Shown here: piece after piece, positions 1 through 9,765 of the stretch
Layout of the letters: the number at the start of each line of letters is the position of its first letter
How positions within the stretch are numbered: the stretch's first letter is position 1
NCBI GenBank assembly: GCA_037951105.1
Contig: JBAMJV010009349.1
Coordinates: 32,155 to 96,154 of the forward strand
DNA from: Echinarachnius parma
Lineage: Eukaryota > Echinodermata > Echinoidea > Clypeasteroida > Echinarachniidae
DNA length: 64,000 nt
Direction of reading: 5' to 3'
Made by a program: the position numbers and the translations under genes
The notes under the pieces: generated by a model
Database searches by the model: none
What the model was told of the DNA's origin: nothing
What the model saw: only the letters and a program-made list of their open reading frames with translations

Positions 1-2127
1 GAGAATCAAAATAAAGAATAAACGAGAATTTGTTTTTCTAGTTATAGCATATTTAGAAGAAATAGGATACTATTGAACTTATACAGAGGCTTGTTTGCCT
101 TTCATGCGACAGATTGCGAGGTATAAATTTAGGTAGATAAAACAGGAATAGAGAATGGAAAGGAGATATCGACAATTTCACGGCCGATGGACTATGATTG
201 CAAATAACTTGCGTGCTTTTTATAAATGGCTTGTAATAGGCAAAGTAATGTAGATGTAAGCGCAGTCATAATTTATGTGAAGGAACTTGCGCGGTTTTTG
301 TATGAATTCATATTAATGTCACGGCGTGGTTGAGGTAAAAACGTGAACATATTATTTTATTTGCAAGAAAATTCTAACCAGTCCTGTCCAACCTCGTTGT
401 CTCGGCGTTCGAGCGCAATTACAGGAGCCACCCTGGATATGTGGATGCTACACAAAAGCGCAATGATATAAATTGGCTAATAACGAGCAAAAAGATTATA
501 TTGATGGGCAAGAAGAAACAATAAGGGTATAGGGAATGGGAGAAAGTTGGGGTCTGCGGTAAACTTGAAATACAGATGGACTTATGACAAGAGAAGGATT
601 GATGCAAAATAGTTAAAGAGAGAGAGTGGGGTATATAATATATACAGACGCTGCGGTAGATTGATTAGGGTTTGAAGAGACCGGAAGGCGGTCGATGGGG
701 TATAAAGAAGAAGTCATCCATCTAGGATGGGAATCCGCCGAAGAACAGGTGAGATATAGGTTGGGGGTGAGTCGTATGAATGCAAAGAGAATAAGAGATA
801 CGATATTGCGATGTAATGAGGTATACAGGTAAAGAGACGCAACTGAAGAGAGAAACGAAAAGAACATCCTATTACCAATAAATGTACATTTTAACATTTA
901 AACATAATATTATGCACAGAAAGAAGTACACTAACTTATTTTTTTTTTTATTCAAAGATAATGCCTGGTATGAGGTAGGGTGGTGAATTCAAAAGAGATG
1001 TTTGTCAGACGCATACACATTTGGACTCCAATCTCAAATCTATTTTGTCTAAATGTAATAATAGCTGATAGCAACATAAAGATTCCTGTTGTAAAGCAAT
1101 GTTTTCTCTCGACTGTTTATTACAGACACGACCTTCCGATGTATTGTTGGAACAGCAATCAAGCAATTGCGACTAGAAACACAATATTGTTTTTTCTCTC
1201 TCTAGCATTCTCTTTATATAACACAAATTTCTGCAAATTCAAATAAGAGTGTAATATATCAAATATATAGCAAGAGCGGTTACCATTCAGATGTTTTTGC
1301 TGCTATTTTACACAGCCGATCTTTCAAAAAATCGCGTGATGAAATAAGTGGCATAACCGGGGTCTAACTGGAAGGGCACAGAGGGGCTAATATTTCCCAA
1401 AGCATAAGAGAGGTAGGGTGCGCAAATTATACAATTTGTACGTATGTATTTCAGTCTCTATTTTGTCTCCCCAAGTTTGGGGGATGACAGCATGTACTAA
1501 ATATAACGTTATGTATAATCTTATTATGTGGCAGCATGATACTAGACAATATATATGACGTTACATATTCCATCACTGTGTTCCTCCCACAAGGCAAAGG
1601 GGCAGGACGGGGGCGAATATACCCATAGCCGTATAGACACGGCTCAGAATACCCTCTATACTTCACTCGTATATCATGTCATCGATTTTCCCCATCAACT
1701 ATAGCTGTTACAGGTGTCTCCGTTTCCGGACTCACTTACCGAAAGGGAAGGCGAACGAGAAGGGGGAAAGTAAACTGAAACCTTAAAGCTACTATCCAGT
1801 ATTTGGAGAAGAGTTATTCATTACAAGAGAGTGACCTTAAACCAATATCTACTTTCGAATCATTCGGTAATTTGAAATACTGATACACAACAATGTGGTT
1901 GTGAAAAGAAGTATATTTTTTCAAAACAATACATTATTTATCTAGTTACATTTTCACACAATACACACGCAGAAATACATTGACATAAAATGCAAATTAA
2001 AAATGTATTATAAATAGCTCACAATTTTGAAATAAAGCTTTGACATTATGACACGAAGAAATGCTTTAAGCGAGATAGTCTGGACTACACACGAACATAA
2101 AAAAACATGCAAAAACATGGACAAAAT
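1..2127. other. Intergenic DNA, no recognisable gene
   Basis: No open frame here shows a recognisable domain, and short frames on both strands are typical of AT-rich non-coding DNA. About 600-860 on the + strand is purine-rich and gives two adjacent minus-strand frames of 60-95 codons with low-complexity hydrophobic translations. I see no splice signals or family resemblance and do not call them genes. Confidence 0.6.
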
Positions 2128-2158
2128 ATAAAGTACTGTATACGCCATATATTTCGCG
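2128..2158 (+). repeat. Left outer terminal repeat and candidate target duplication
   Basis: ATAAAGTAC at 2128-2136 directly precedes the inverted repeat starting at 2137. The same nine bases recur in direct orientation at 9757-9765, six bases outside the right repeat. This could be a 9-bp target-site duplication with a slightly longer right end, but the six-base offset leaves it uncertain. GTAC is present next to the repeat at both ends and is its own complement. Confidence 0.6.
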
Positions 2159-2267
2159 AGGGTTTTATTTTCGCGAATTTCGCGAATCACTTGTGAATCG
2201 CGAACAACACGCTAAAATATTGACACCGAATGCAAGGCAATACAATCATACGTGTATTGCATGCATT

Positions 2268-2425
2268 GTTATACAAATAATACACTGTCTAGAGTGCATT
2301 GTGTAAAATGCATCGCACGCGAGGCTCTGTTAGCTGTGCGTTGCGCACGAGGCGTAGCCGAGTGCGCAACGCACAATGCTACCCTGACACTTGCACGAAT
2401 TTTGTTCCCGCACTGGCACGCAATG
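2268..2425 (+). repeat. Inner left inverted repeat of the Harbinger element
   Basis: This segment matches the complement of 8927-9046 in three blocks. The best block, 2379-2425, pairs with 8927-8973 over 47 bp with about two mismatches. The others are 2307-2335 with 8970-9002 and 2268-2290 with 9022-9046. The left copy carries an extra ~43 bp containing a perfect hairpin (2336-2374). Such extended subterminal pairing is typical of full-length DNA transposons. Confidence 0.7.
2336..2374. repeat. Perfect 13-bp hairpin within the left inner repeat
   Basis: GTGCGTTGCGCAC (2336-2348) and GTGCGCAACGCAC (2362-2374) are exact complements separated by 13 bases. The hairpin is missing from the matching place in the right repeat, so it is either an insertion on the left or a loss on the right. 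Confidence 0.75.
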
Positions 2426-2429
2426 TGTC

Positions 2430-2760
2430 GTGGCAAGGCGTGCCATTTCATTGCTACGCAGCGGAGCGTGAAGCCGTGTTTGCGACCTGTTCGCGCCCTG
2501 TTCACGCATAAGTTACGCACAGTTTACGCAATTCGTGGCCCAAAATGGGCCGCATTGGCACACATTGACACGCAATGGCACTACTAGTTTACGCATAGGT
2601 TAAGACTGTTCGCGCATTGTTCACGTCTACCGTACCGCATTGTCCCGCAGTGTCACGCACGACACGCACAGTTTACGCTGTCTTCCGCATGGCAACGCAT
2701 CGCCCCGACGACTTAGCGCATGCGTGAAGTCGTCGGGGCAATTTTTGGTCACGCTTCGTC
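2430..2760 (+). promoter_or_regulatory. Left subterminal array of short CACGCA/TACGCA motifs
   Basis: Variants of an octamer such as TTCACGCA, TTACGCA, GACACGCA and TTCGCGCA recur every 10-25 bases between the left terminal repeat and the transposase promoter. The same vocabulary fills 8375-8930 at the other end. Repeated subterminal motifs are the usual binding sites of transposon DNA-binding proteins, so I infer these are sites for the MADF partner or the transposase. Confidence 0.5.
2702..2739. promoter_or_regulatory. Perfect 13-bp stem hairpin upstream of the transposase TATA box
   Basis: GCCCCGACGACTT at 2702-2714 and AAGTCGTCGGGGC at 2727-2739 are exact complements around a 12-base loop that contains GCGCATGCGT. 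It ends about 40 bp upstream of the TATA box. Its position suggests a regulatory site, but no function can be proven from sequence. Confidence 0.55.
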
Positions 2761-2778
2761 CCACTTGACGGCACGCTG

Positions 2779-2786
2779 TATATATA
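2779..2786 (+). promoter_or_regulatory. TATA box of the transposase gene
   Basis: TATATATA lies about 50 bp upstream of the start codon at 2837. A TCATTATTC initiator-like sequence sits about 30 bp downstream of it. This agrees with a short 5' leader and supports the start chosen for the transposase. Confidence 0.6.
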
Positions 2787-2836
2787 GCATGTAGTTTCAG
2801 ACATAACTTCATTATTCAACCCGCTGTCGACGATAC

Positions 2837-4299
2837 ATGATGCAGAATACCAGAGACACTGCTATTGCAGAAAAGAGAAAGTGCCTTTATCGGGCAGCTG
2901 CAGGACTGGTACTTCTTGAAGAGCTGGAGAAAAGGCAGCAAGAAGAGGATCATGAGAAAGAAGACGGAACAACCCCCACTAGAACAAGGAAAGCACGGAC
3001 AGTGTGGGTTAGGCAATGGTTGGCTAGAAGACATGATTTCGGACATTACGATCAGCTGTTGACAGAACTCCACAGGGAAGATCCCATATGCTATAGGAAT
3101 TACCTGAGAATTACACCCGACCTGTTCCAAGAGATGGTGGAGAAGATAACCCCTCACCTTCAGAAACAGGCCACATTCATGAGACGACCGCTTGAAGTTG
3201 GACTCAAGCTGGCTGTCACTCTCCGCTTCCTAGCCACCGGAAATTCCTACGCAAGTCTACAATACAGCTTCAGAGTTGAAGCAAGTACAATCTGCAAGTT
3301 CTTACCAGAGGTTTGCAAAGCCATCATTGAGGCCTACAAGGAGGAAGTGCTCAGCTGCCCCAAAACTGAAGAAGGGTGGAAGGAGGTTGCTGAGAAGTTC
3401 AGCTCCAGATGGAACTACCACAACTGTCTGGGGGCAGTGGACGGCAAACATGTTGCTATGAGGAAGCCAGCCAAAGGAGGCTCGTTCTATTGGAACTACA
3501 AAGGCTTCAACAGCATTGTACTCATGGCAGTTGCAGATGCTGGGTATAAGTTCCTGTATGTTGATGTTGGGGCAGAGGGTGGTGCCTCAGATGGAGGAAC
3601 ATGGAAGAACTGTACCTTACATGATGCTGTAGAAGAGAACAGAGCCGGACTGCCTGAACCAGCCCCGCTCCCTAATGATGACAAACCCGTACCGTATCAC
3701 TTCATAGGCGATGACGCTTTCGCTCTCAGAACTTGGCTGATGAAACCATTCTCTCATCGATCACAGGTCCACCGAGAAATCATCTACAGCTACAGGTTGT
3801 CTCGTGCCCGTCGTGTTGTGGAGAATTCATTTGGAATCTTGTCTCACAGGTACGTGTTTATATTTTGATTTAAATGTTTTAATATGATGGCATCTGGTGA
3901 ATTTCTATACTTCGTATGAGCAAGATAACGTGTCGTACTATTGATTGTATTACTATTTGTTACATATTTTCATAATCCCATTCCAGATTCCGATGTTTCT
4001 TGACTACGATGCAACAGCACCCAGAGAAGATCAACTTGATCACCATGTGTGCGTGTGTTTTACACAACCTTATCCTGACCAGATACCCACTCGCGACGAC
4101 TGATGTGGACCATGAAGATCCAGCAACACATGATCTGATACCTGGTGCATGGAGGGAGGACCGTGACATGGAGGGCCTGATGCATCTGTCTGGCCACACT
4201 TCTCAAAAAGAGGCAAAGGAGCAGCGCGATTATTTGTCACACTATTATGTGTCCCCCGCTGGTGCTGTTCCTTGGCAGGAAAGAATGGTCACCCCATGA
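2837..4299 (+). CDS. PIF/Harbinger transposase (HARBI1-like DDE nuclease), two exons
   Basis: Predicted 441-aa nuclease that cuts and joins transposon ends in the nucleus. Exon 1 is 2837-3849 (donor AG|GTACGT) and exon 2 is 3987-4299 (acceptor TTCCAG). The join restores an Arg codon, giving ENSFGILSHR followed by FRCF and an LITMCACVLHNL block, the order seen in HARBI1-family proteins. Candidate catalytic residues are D202 (in AVDGKHV), D252 (in GGASDGG) and E329 (in VVENSFG). Residues 25-45 are charged and may form a short coiled coil; residues 95-190 hold the helical region that precedes the catalytic core. Length and motif order are normal for the family, with no internal stop. The start follows a TATA box by about 50 bp, and ATGATG offers a second in-frame Met. 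The MADF-BESS gene downstream on the other strand is its likely partner for nuclear import and DNA recognition, by analogy with the Myb-like partner of other Harbingers. Confidence 0.92.
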
Positions 4300-4499
4300 G
4301 CCGGAATCATGTGTGCATGGCTCTGATCATTGGATGTTAAAACATACCATACAAAAACTTAAACCATTGCCATATCCATTGTTTTTAATTTATTTTGAAT
4401 GTGGCTGAAACATTTGGACACCGATTTATGTACAGTACATTTTATTCCCTCTATGCTTTCTCTTTGCCTGACTGCAAGATTTGTTTTTTCATAGCAAAA

Positions 4500-4765
4500 T
4501 TAATCGAAGGAATGATGTGTTTTCTGAATGAACATATTTCCAGTGTATACATATTTTGTAAAATACCATTTCACGACTGAAGTGGAAGATTTTTTGTATT
4601 GTGTCGTACATAACCGTGGATACCACAATAACAACAAAATAATTGAAGGAATGATGTGTTTCCTGAACGAACATCATTTGCAGTGTATAAATATTTGTTT
4701 AAATACCATTTTAGGACTGAAATGGAAGACTTCTATATTGTATCGTACATAACCGTGGATACCAA
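4500..4765. repeat. Tandem duplication, two ~140-bp units
   Basis: The stretch from 4500 to about 4625 is repeated at about 4640-4765 with scattered differences. Shared landmarks are GAAGGAATGATGTGTTT, CAGTGTAT and CGTACATAACCGTGGATACCA. It lies just 3' of the transposase gene and probably falls in its 3' untranslated region or the spacer. Confidence 0.75.
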
Positions 4766-5896
4766 GAGTAAGTAGTTTGAGTTTTAAATCATAACTTGTT
4801 CTCAAGTTCAATACATGTTTGTTTAAATGAAGAAAAAAAAAGATTTATTGAACATCAAGTGTCTACAATTTTCAAATGTCGATTTGTTGTAACGTACATA
4901 ACGCAGAACCATGTACATGACATGAAAAGTTCAAACTGCATTATTTTGTAATATTCTTCTCACCAAATCAGACATGTGTATGTCCTATAAATGTTTTACT
5001 ATCTTACCATGACAAATGGCTCAAAATAGGTGGTCTTATTGAAAAACAGGGGATCTAATGTGATAAGTGTTTTTCATTCACTTATAAACAACATATCATT
5101 ATGTCATTTTAAAATTCATAGATTTGGTTGCATCGTTAACTATATAACTGCAGGACACGAAACATGTTTGTGGAATAATAAACGATTAACCGTATTACTC
5201 TCGTCAACTGTAGTTGATTTTCCGAGCTCGTGGGACGTGATAATAAACAGATTGCGTGAATGTTCAGTTAATTGTGATTGAGAATCATACACTCGGCCAT
5301 CCACACATTAATCATCACTATCATCCTCAAATCACATTACACAAAAACATTTCATAACAGTATCACCAATCACGTGGACATGGGATAAGAAAGTCAAACA
5401 ATACAAATGAATGTAACAGAAATGTTAATTTTATTTCAAGATCAAAATAAATCATAGATATCGCATCCCATTGGTAAAAAGCAGGTCACCAATCAGTTTA
5501 AGTTTTGAATATAATATTCAAAGTGCATAAAATTGCTCTAAAATCTTTACTTTAAACTCGATGACGTTGAAACCTTGTTTGGAGGTTCCCCTCATTTTAC
5601 TGTCTAATATAAACATGTATTGTGTCTGGGTCTCATGGTTTAGGATATTTAAAATAATTTCTAATGTTCAATCTAAGTGTATCCTTTATCTATCAATAAA
5701 GTTATTATTTGACAAGGAATGAAAATGATTATGTTACACGTTAAGATATATGGTAACAATTATTGGCAAAAGCTGAAGTAAAGATGATCAAAGAAAATTA
5801 TATGAAAGACCCCCAACAACATCAAGAACAACAACAAATGAATGAAATAAAACTAAAAAATAATAAATAAAAATAAAAAGATTAAATAAATATAAT
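4766..5896. other. Spacer between the two transposon genes
   Basis: No coding signal. AT-rich DNA with several AATAAA hexamers, for example near 5177 and 5444, that could end the transposase transcript. I cannot choose between them from sequence. Confidence 0.5.
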
Positions 5897-6020
5897 GAAA
5901 AGAACGCCACAACAGAATGGTGTTTGGGGAAACATAAGAAAAAATGGGGCTTCCTTCACAGTTTTAAATTTTTGCTTTCTTATGTATCCCCCAAACACCA
6001 TTTTTTGTGGTGCTCTTTTC
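5897..6020. repeat. Hairpin between the convergent genes
   Basis: The left arm (about 5897-5942, containing CAGAATGGTGTTTGGGG) pairs with the right arm (about 5972-6020, containing CCCCCAAACACCATT), leaving a ~30-base loop. It sits between the 3' ends of the two convergent genes. It may be a nested miniature element or a transcription barrier. Confidence 0.65.
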
Positions 6021-6135
6021 ATCATGTTTTTTTTCTTCAGTTTCTTCAATTTTTGTTTGTGGTATTTTATAATTTGTTTGTTTCTTTCTTTGGTTTTCTA
6101 TTAAAAATCCTTTTCTGTGAAATAAAATGAAAAAG

Positions 6136-6141
6136 TTTATT
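6136..6141 (-). terminator. Polyadenylation signal of the MADF-BESS gene
   Basis: TTTATT on the + strand reads AATAAA on the minus strand, about 270 bp downstream of the stop codon at 6408. It is a plausible end for the minus-strand transcript. Confidence 0.45.
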
Positions 6142-6407
6142 AACATTCAAAAACATGTTTTTTATACTCATGAACAAGGGGTTTTCAATCTTTTTTCACC
6201 GGCGTACCCCTCGAGTCTACAAGACCCATGATGCGTATCCATAGGCAGAGAAAACAAATAACAAATTACAAGTCACTCAGACTTAACATGTCACTCAGAA
6301 ACAAATTTACAAAAATACAAGTCAAGTCCAGCAAATGTTCCTTCTCAAATGCAAAATCTTAATTTAAAACACAGACCCCAAGAGTCCCACTGTAAAACAA
6401 AAAACAC

Positions 6408-8361
6408 CTACTCCGTGTCCTTACTGCTGCTTGCATCACCACTGCCAGGAGACACACGCAGGATTGGTGGTGTGTCCATGCTTCTCAACAAAGGTGACAG
6501 GCCCTCCATGCTGCTATCTCCTGACCCTGGAGTTAAGGCAATTGGTGTTACTGGGGTCTTGAAGGTCGGGGACTGGCTGACTGAAGACTGGCGAGAAGCT
6601 GGGTCAGATTGTCCTGAAGGGTTTGGCACTGGGACTGGAGTGGATGAAGAGGCAGCTGGCCCTCCTTGGTCCCAGCCAACGGTACTTGTCCACTGAGGCC
6701 AGGCTGGACTCTGTTGCTTTGTGGCCTGTGAATATTGTGAGGCCTGTGAGAACTGCCAGGAGTGAGATGGCTGCTGCCATGCTTGAGGGTGCTGCTGCTG
6801 CTGGGATGTCGGCCAGGCTTGCTGCTGCGGGGAATGCCAGGCTTGCTGCTGTGGTAACTGCCAGGTTTGAGGTTGCTGCTGCTGGTGCTGCTGGTGTTGG
6901 TGCTGCTGTTGCGTGGCTTGACCACGCTGCCTGAACCTTTGAACAAGGTTCAGACAATCGATCTCGAAGTCATGCCAGGAGTCCTCCGGGATTGCAAGCA
7001 TGTGCCCTTCCATGAGGCAGGCGAAATCATGAACAATCTTCTCGTGTCCGGATAGTGTAGGTGTGGGCCCCATGTCAGCTTTGGACAGCATCTGAAACAG
7101 ACAAATATTGTCGCATATAAGACTATGTTAAACTGAACACAGTTATGTCATGTACAGCATTTTTCTTTAATTTTTTACAAATAACACAGACATTTTATTA
7201 CGTCTGGCATTGAAATAGAGTACAACCTGGAAACAACTAATTTTAATTCAATGAAATTCTCACCTGCATGACAGCTTGACCGATGTCAGTCTTTGTGATT
7301 GAAGTACTGGCATCGGCATAAGAAATGCTTCTTGACCTCTTGATTCCTTTCCCCTTTCCGCGCATGACACATGACCCTGCAGAGGACAGATCATCATCCA
7401 GCTCTTCTTCTGCCTCTTCTTCTGCCTCTGGTTCCTCTTGGATGGCAAACTAAATAAAGAAGAGAATAGGGGAAAGTACATACAAATGAGACTAAACGAA
7501 TACAAATATAAACCAAATTGAAACAAATCCAAATGCAATAGAAATGCACAGATTAATAAAGATAATTTCTGAAAATCACGATTTTAATCGAAAGTTAAAA
7601 TGTATATATGCAGTTAAGAATGATAATACTGACCTTCTCACTAGGAGTTGTGTTACCACGAACAATATGCTGGGTTAGGAACCCCCAAATGTCCATGATC
7701 TCCTGTTCTCTCACACTCCTCTCAGGCTGCCCTGCACCACTTTTCCTTTCCTTGTTCATTATCTTGCCCACTCTGGTCCTCGTATTTGTATAGAGCTTCT
7801 GGCATTGGGCACCTACAAAATAGATAAATGAACAAAATATTAAATACAATAGATGATAATTTTAGTTAAGTAAATTTAGTAATACAATGCAGTGCAATTA
7901 TCACAACAGAAATCAGACAATAATAATTCATTCAGAAAATCAATTAGGGAAGAAAAAATAGAAACATGCATACCAGTGGCAGGAGGTTCCTGCTGATCTC
8001 CTGCCTGCTGCCACAACAGAGACTTGGATGCCACGTTTAGCCAATCTTTCTGCTTTTTATCAAAGAGCATTGGATGGTCTTTGACAAAATCAGCAAGTCT
8101 CCTCGTACCGTCATCCGTCCACAGATAATCTGGAACTTCCTTCTTGGAAACACGAATTCTTTTCCTCTGTAGTACCGTGGGGACTACGGGCTCTTCACCT
8201 TCGATTGACAGATCTTTTTGAACACTTGAGGGGGAGGAAGGAGCTGGAGAAGGAGGATCTCTCTCCCCGTCTGAAACTCTCTCTGGCACATCCTCTTCTG
8301 TTATCTGCACAGGTGCCACAGGTCTTCCCCTGGTTCTTCCTCTGGAACTCTTCTTGGGCAT
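6408..8361 (-). CDS. MADF-BESS DNA-binding partner protein of the Harbinger element, four exons
   Basis: Predicted 478-aa nuclear DNA-binding protein. Exons on the minus strand are 8361-7974, 7812-7634, 7449-7264 and 7091-6408; each intron starts GT and ends AG and the reading frame is kept. An RGRP AT-hook-like core lies at residues 11-14. A MADF (Myb/SANT-like) domain spans roughly 87-165, containing LADFVKDHPMLFD and a conserved Trp, and crosses the first intron. Exon 3 encodes an acidic Glu/Asp stretch followed by a basic KGKGIKRSR patch that could be a nuclear signal. A BESS-like helix motif lies at about 271-304 (FACLMEG ... DFEIDCLNLV), then a Gln/Pro/Trp-rich tract at about 311-375 and a Ser/Pro-rich end. 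MADF proteins bind DNA and BESS motifs mediate protein contacts. I infer it recognises the subterminal repeats and recruits the nuclease. No defects are visible. Confidence 0.85.
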
Positions 8362-8374
8362 GTTGTCTGTTCGC

Positions 8375-8930
8375 TGGCGAGTTGCGTTGTGGCCATGTGC
8401 GTGATGGGCACGCTTTTATACGCTCTGACGTGAGCGCCGTCGTCTGACATTTGTCGTGAACTATGCGTGAACAATGCATAAACAGTTCGTCAGCAGTTCG
8501 TGCCATGCGTGAATGGTTCGTGACGTGCACATACTATGCATAAACTGGGCTTGCCACGAGCACGTGAACAACTCGTGTCGACCACACGACTATTCCGCGA
8601 CCCGCTCATATGCGTGAACGCGGCGCAAACTTGCGCGCCCACGTCGTGAACAGTTCGTGAACAATGCGCGGCATGGCGTGTAGTGGATTCCCATGGCACG
8701 CATTGACACGCATTGACACGCACTGTCCGCAGTGTTTGCGCCCAGTTCGCGCAGTGTTCACGCATGGTTCACGCGAGTGTACGCACATGGTGCGAAAATT
8801 AATGCGTGCCAAATTTTTGAACATTTCGAAATTCTCTCTACGACATGGCACGCACCTCCGCACTGCCCCGCACACTTCACACACTCTTCACGCTCGTTCA
8901 CGAAGACTTTACTCATTGGCACGATGCAGT
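8375..8930. promoter_or_regulatory. Right subterminal array of TTCACGCA-type motifs in both orientations
   Basis: From about 8400 to 8680 the + strand is dense in TGCGTGAA/TTCGTGAAC forms, the complement of TTCACGCA. From about 8690 to 8930 the motif flips to CACGCATT/TTCACGCA on the + strand. The array therefore contains an internal inversion point near 8680 and covers the MADF gene promoter. It mirrors the array at the left end and is likely a protein-binding platform. Confidence 0.5.
8413..8420 (-). promoter_or_regulatory. TATA box of the MADF-BESS gene
   Basis: CTTTTATA on the + strand reads TATAAAAG on the minus strand, about 52 bp upstream of the start codon at 8361. The spacing nearly mirrors that of the transposase promoter. 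Confidence 0.6.
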
Positions 8931-9046
8931 GCGTGCCAGTGCGGGAACGAAATTCGTGCAAGTGTCAGGGTAGCTTAACAGAGCCGAGAGCGCGATGCAT
9001 TTACATGATGCACGATAATTGAGACCGTGTATTATTTGTTTTATAA
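8927..9046 (-). repeat. Inner right inverted repeat of the Harbinger element
   Basis: Complementary partner of 2268-2425. Sequence similarity stops outside about 9046 at the right and 2268 at the left, which may mark the true Harbinger termini. I could not find a convincing TWA duplication at these points. Confidence 0.65.
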
Positions 9047-9564
9047 CACGAGCTCAACCACGGAATCGTTTATTTTGCTGGATTTTTGAAAACAGACTTG
9101 CCATGCCACAATTAGTAACACAGTCTATCTACCATCTAGAGTGTGAATATGAATTTACAAAATTCACCATCCGATCGACTACCTGCACTCGCTTAATTCA
9201 CTAAATGTGAAGCTCAGCAGATCAAACGCAGTCCACCAGAAATTGCCGAAAAAAATTCCCGTAAAATGAGAATTATCAAAGCATTTTATGAATTTCCATT
9301 CCAAAACTTACCAATATCAAACCACATACCATATAATTTACGAAACTGCTAAGATTTATTTACTACAATACATATAATTTTCAAAACGAAGCTTTTTCCA
9401 TCTTTTTTTTATCACTTTCGCAAGTTTGTCTCCGATAGAACTATGTAAACAAGCATTGTGACGTCATAGCCGTGCAAAAAGGTGTGCAATGAAAACGAGT
9501 AATGCACCCCGGTTGCACCCTGTTTTGCACGGTCGTGCATGTTTGTTGAAATTTAATGAATAGT

Positions 9565-9650
9565 CACGTGACAGGATTTAACCAATCACGTTACTGAATT
9601 TACCAGAGCCGTGTTATAAACTGCACTAGCATCTCAAGACAGTCATGAAT
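9565..9650 (+). promoter_or_regulatory. Promoter-like module near the right transposon end
   Basis: In order and with normal spacing there are an E-box CACGTG (9565-9570), a CCAAT box (9582-9586), TATAAA (9615-9620) and an ATG 25 bp later (9645). The ATG opens only a five-codon frame (MNACW, then stop). It points outward from the transposon. Chance cannot be excluded. Confidence 0.3.
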
Positions 9651-9728
9651 GCGTGCTGGTAACAGCCTAACGCGAATTTAACCACTCGCGAAATTGTTGT
9701 AAAGTCCCGATTCGCGATAATCTATGTA

Positions 9729-9765
9729 CGCGAAATATATGGCGTATACAGTACACATAAAGTAC
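9729..9765 (-). repeat. Right outer terminal repeat and candidate target duplication
   Basis: CGCGAAATATATGGCGTATACA at 9729-9750 is, base for base, the reverse complement of 2137-2158. It is followed by GTACAC and then by ATAAAGTAC, which matches the nine bases in front of the left repeat. Confidence 0.65.

Larger units (their letters stand above)
2137..9750. mobile_element. PIF/Harbinger-type DNA transposon with two intact genes
   Basis: The segment is bounded by a perfect 22-bp terminal inverted repeat beginning TGTATACGCCATATATTTCG at 2137-2158 and its complement at 9729-9750. Inside are a HARBI1-like transposase gene (+) and a MADF-BESS gene (-) in convergent arrangement, the two-protein set known for PIF/Harbinger elements. 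A second, longer, imperfect inverted repeat lies further in (2268-2425 with 8927-9046). The left gap between the two repeat sets is about 110 bp and the right gap about 700 bp. So either the right end has gained an insertion, or the Harbinger proper ends at the inner repeats and sits inside another short element. Neither gene has an internal stop or frameshift, so the copy could be young. Harbinger elements usually duplicate a 3-bp TWA target; I do not see a clean one at either pair of ends. Confidence 0.8.

Noticed and set aside
419..897. Two adjacent hydrophobic minus-strand frames
   Set aside because: They lie on purine-rich DNA, have low-complexity Ser/Leu/Phe content and no splice link or homologous motif.
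2252..2587. Overlapping frames of 70-111 codons on both strands
   Set aside because: They lie in the transposon terminal repeat and its CACGCA arrays; the repeated Arg/Ala/Cys/His-rich translations come from the repeat, not from a gene.
8195..9022. Several overlapping frames of 80-111 codons
   Set aside because: They overlap the MADF gene promoter and right subterminal array and only reflect the repeated motif; no domain is visible.
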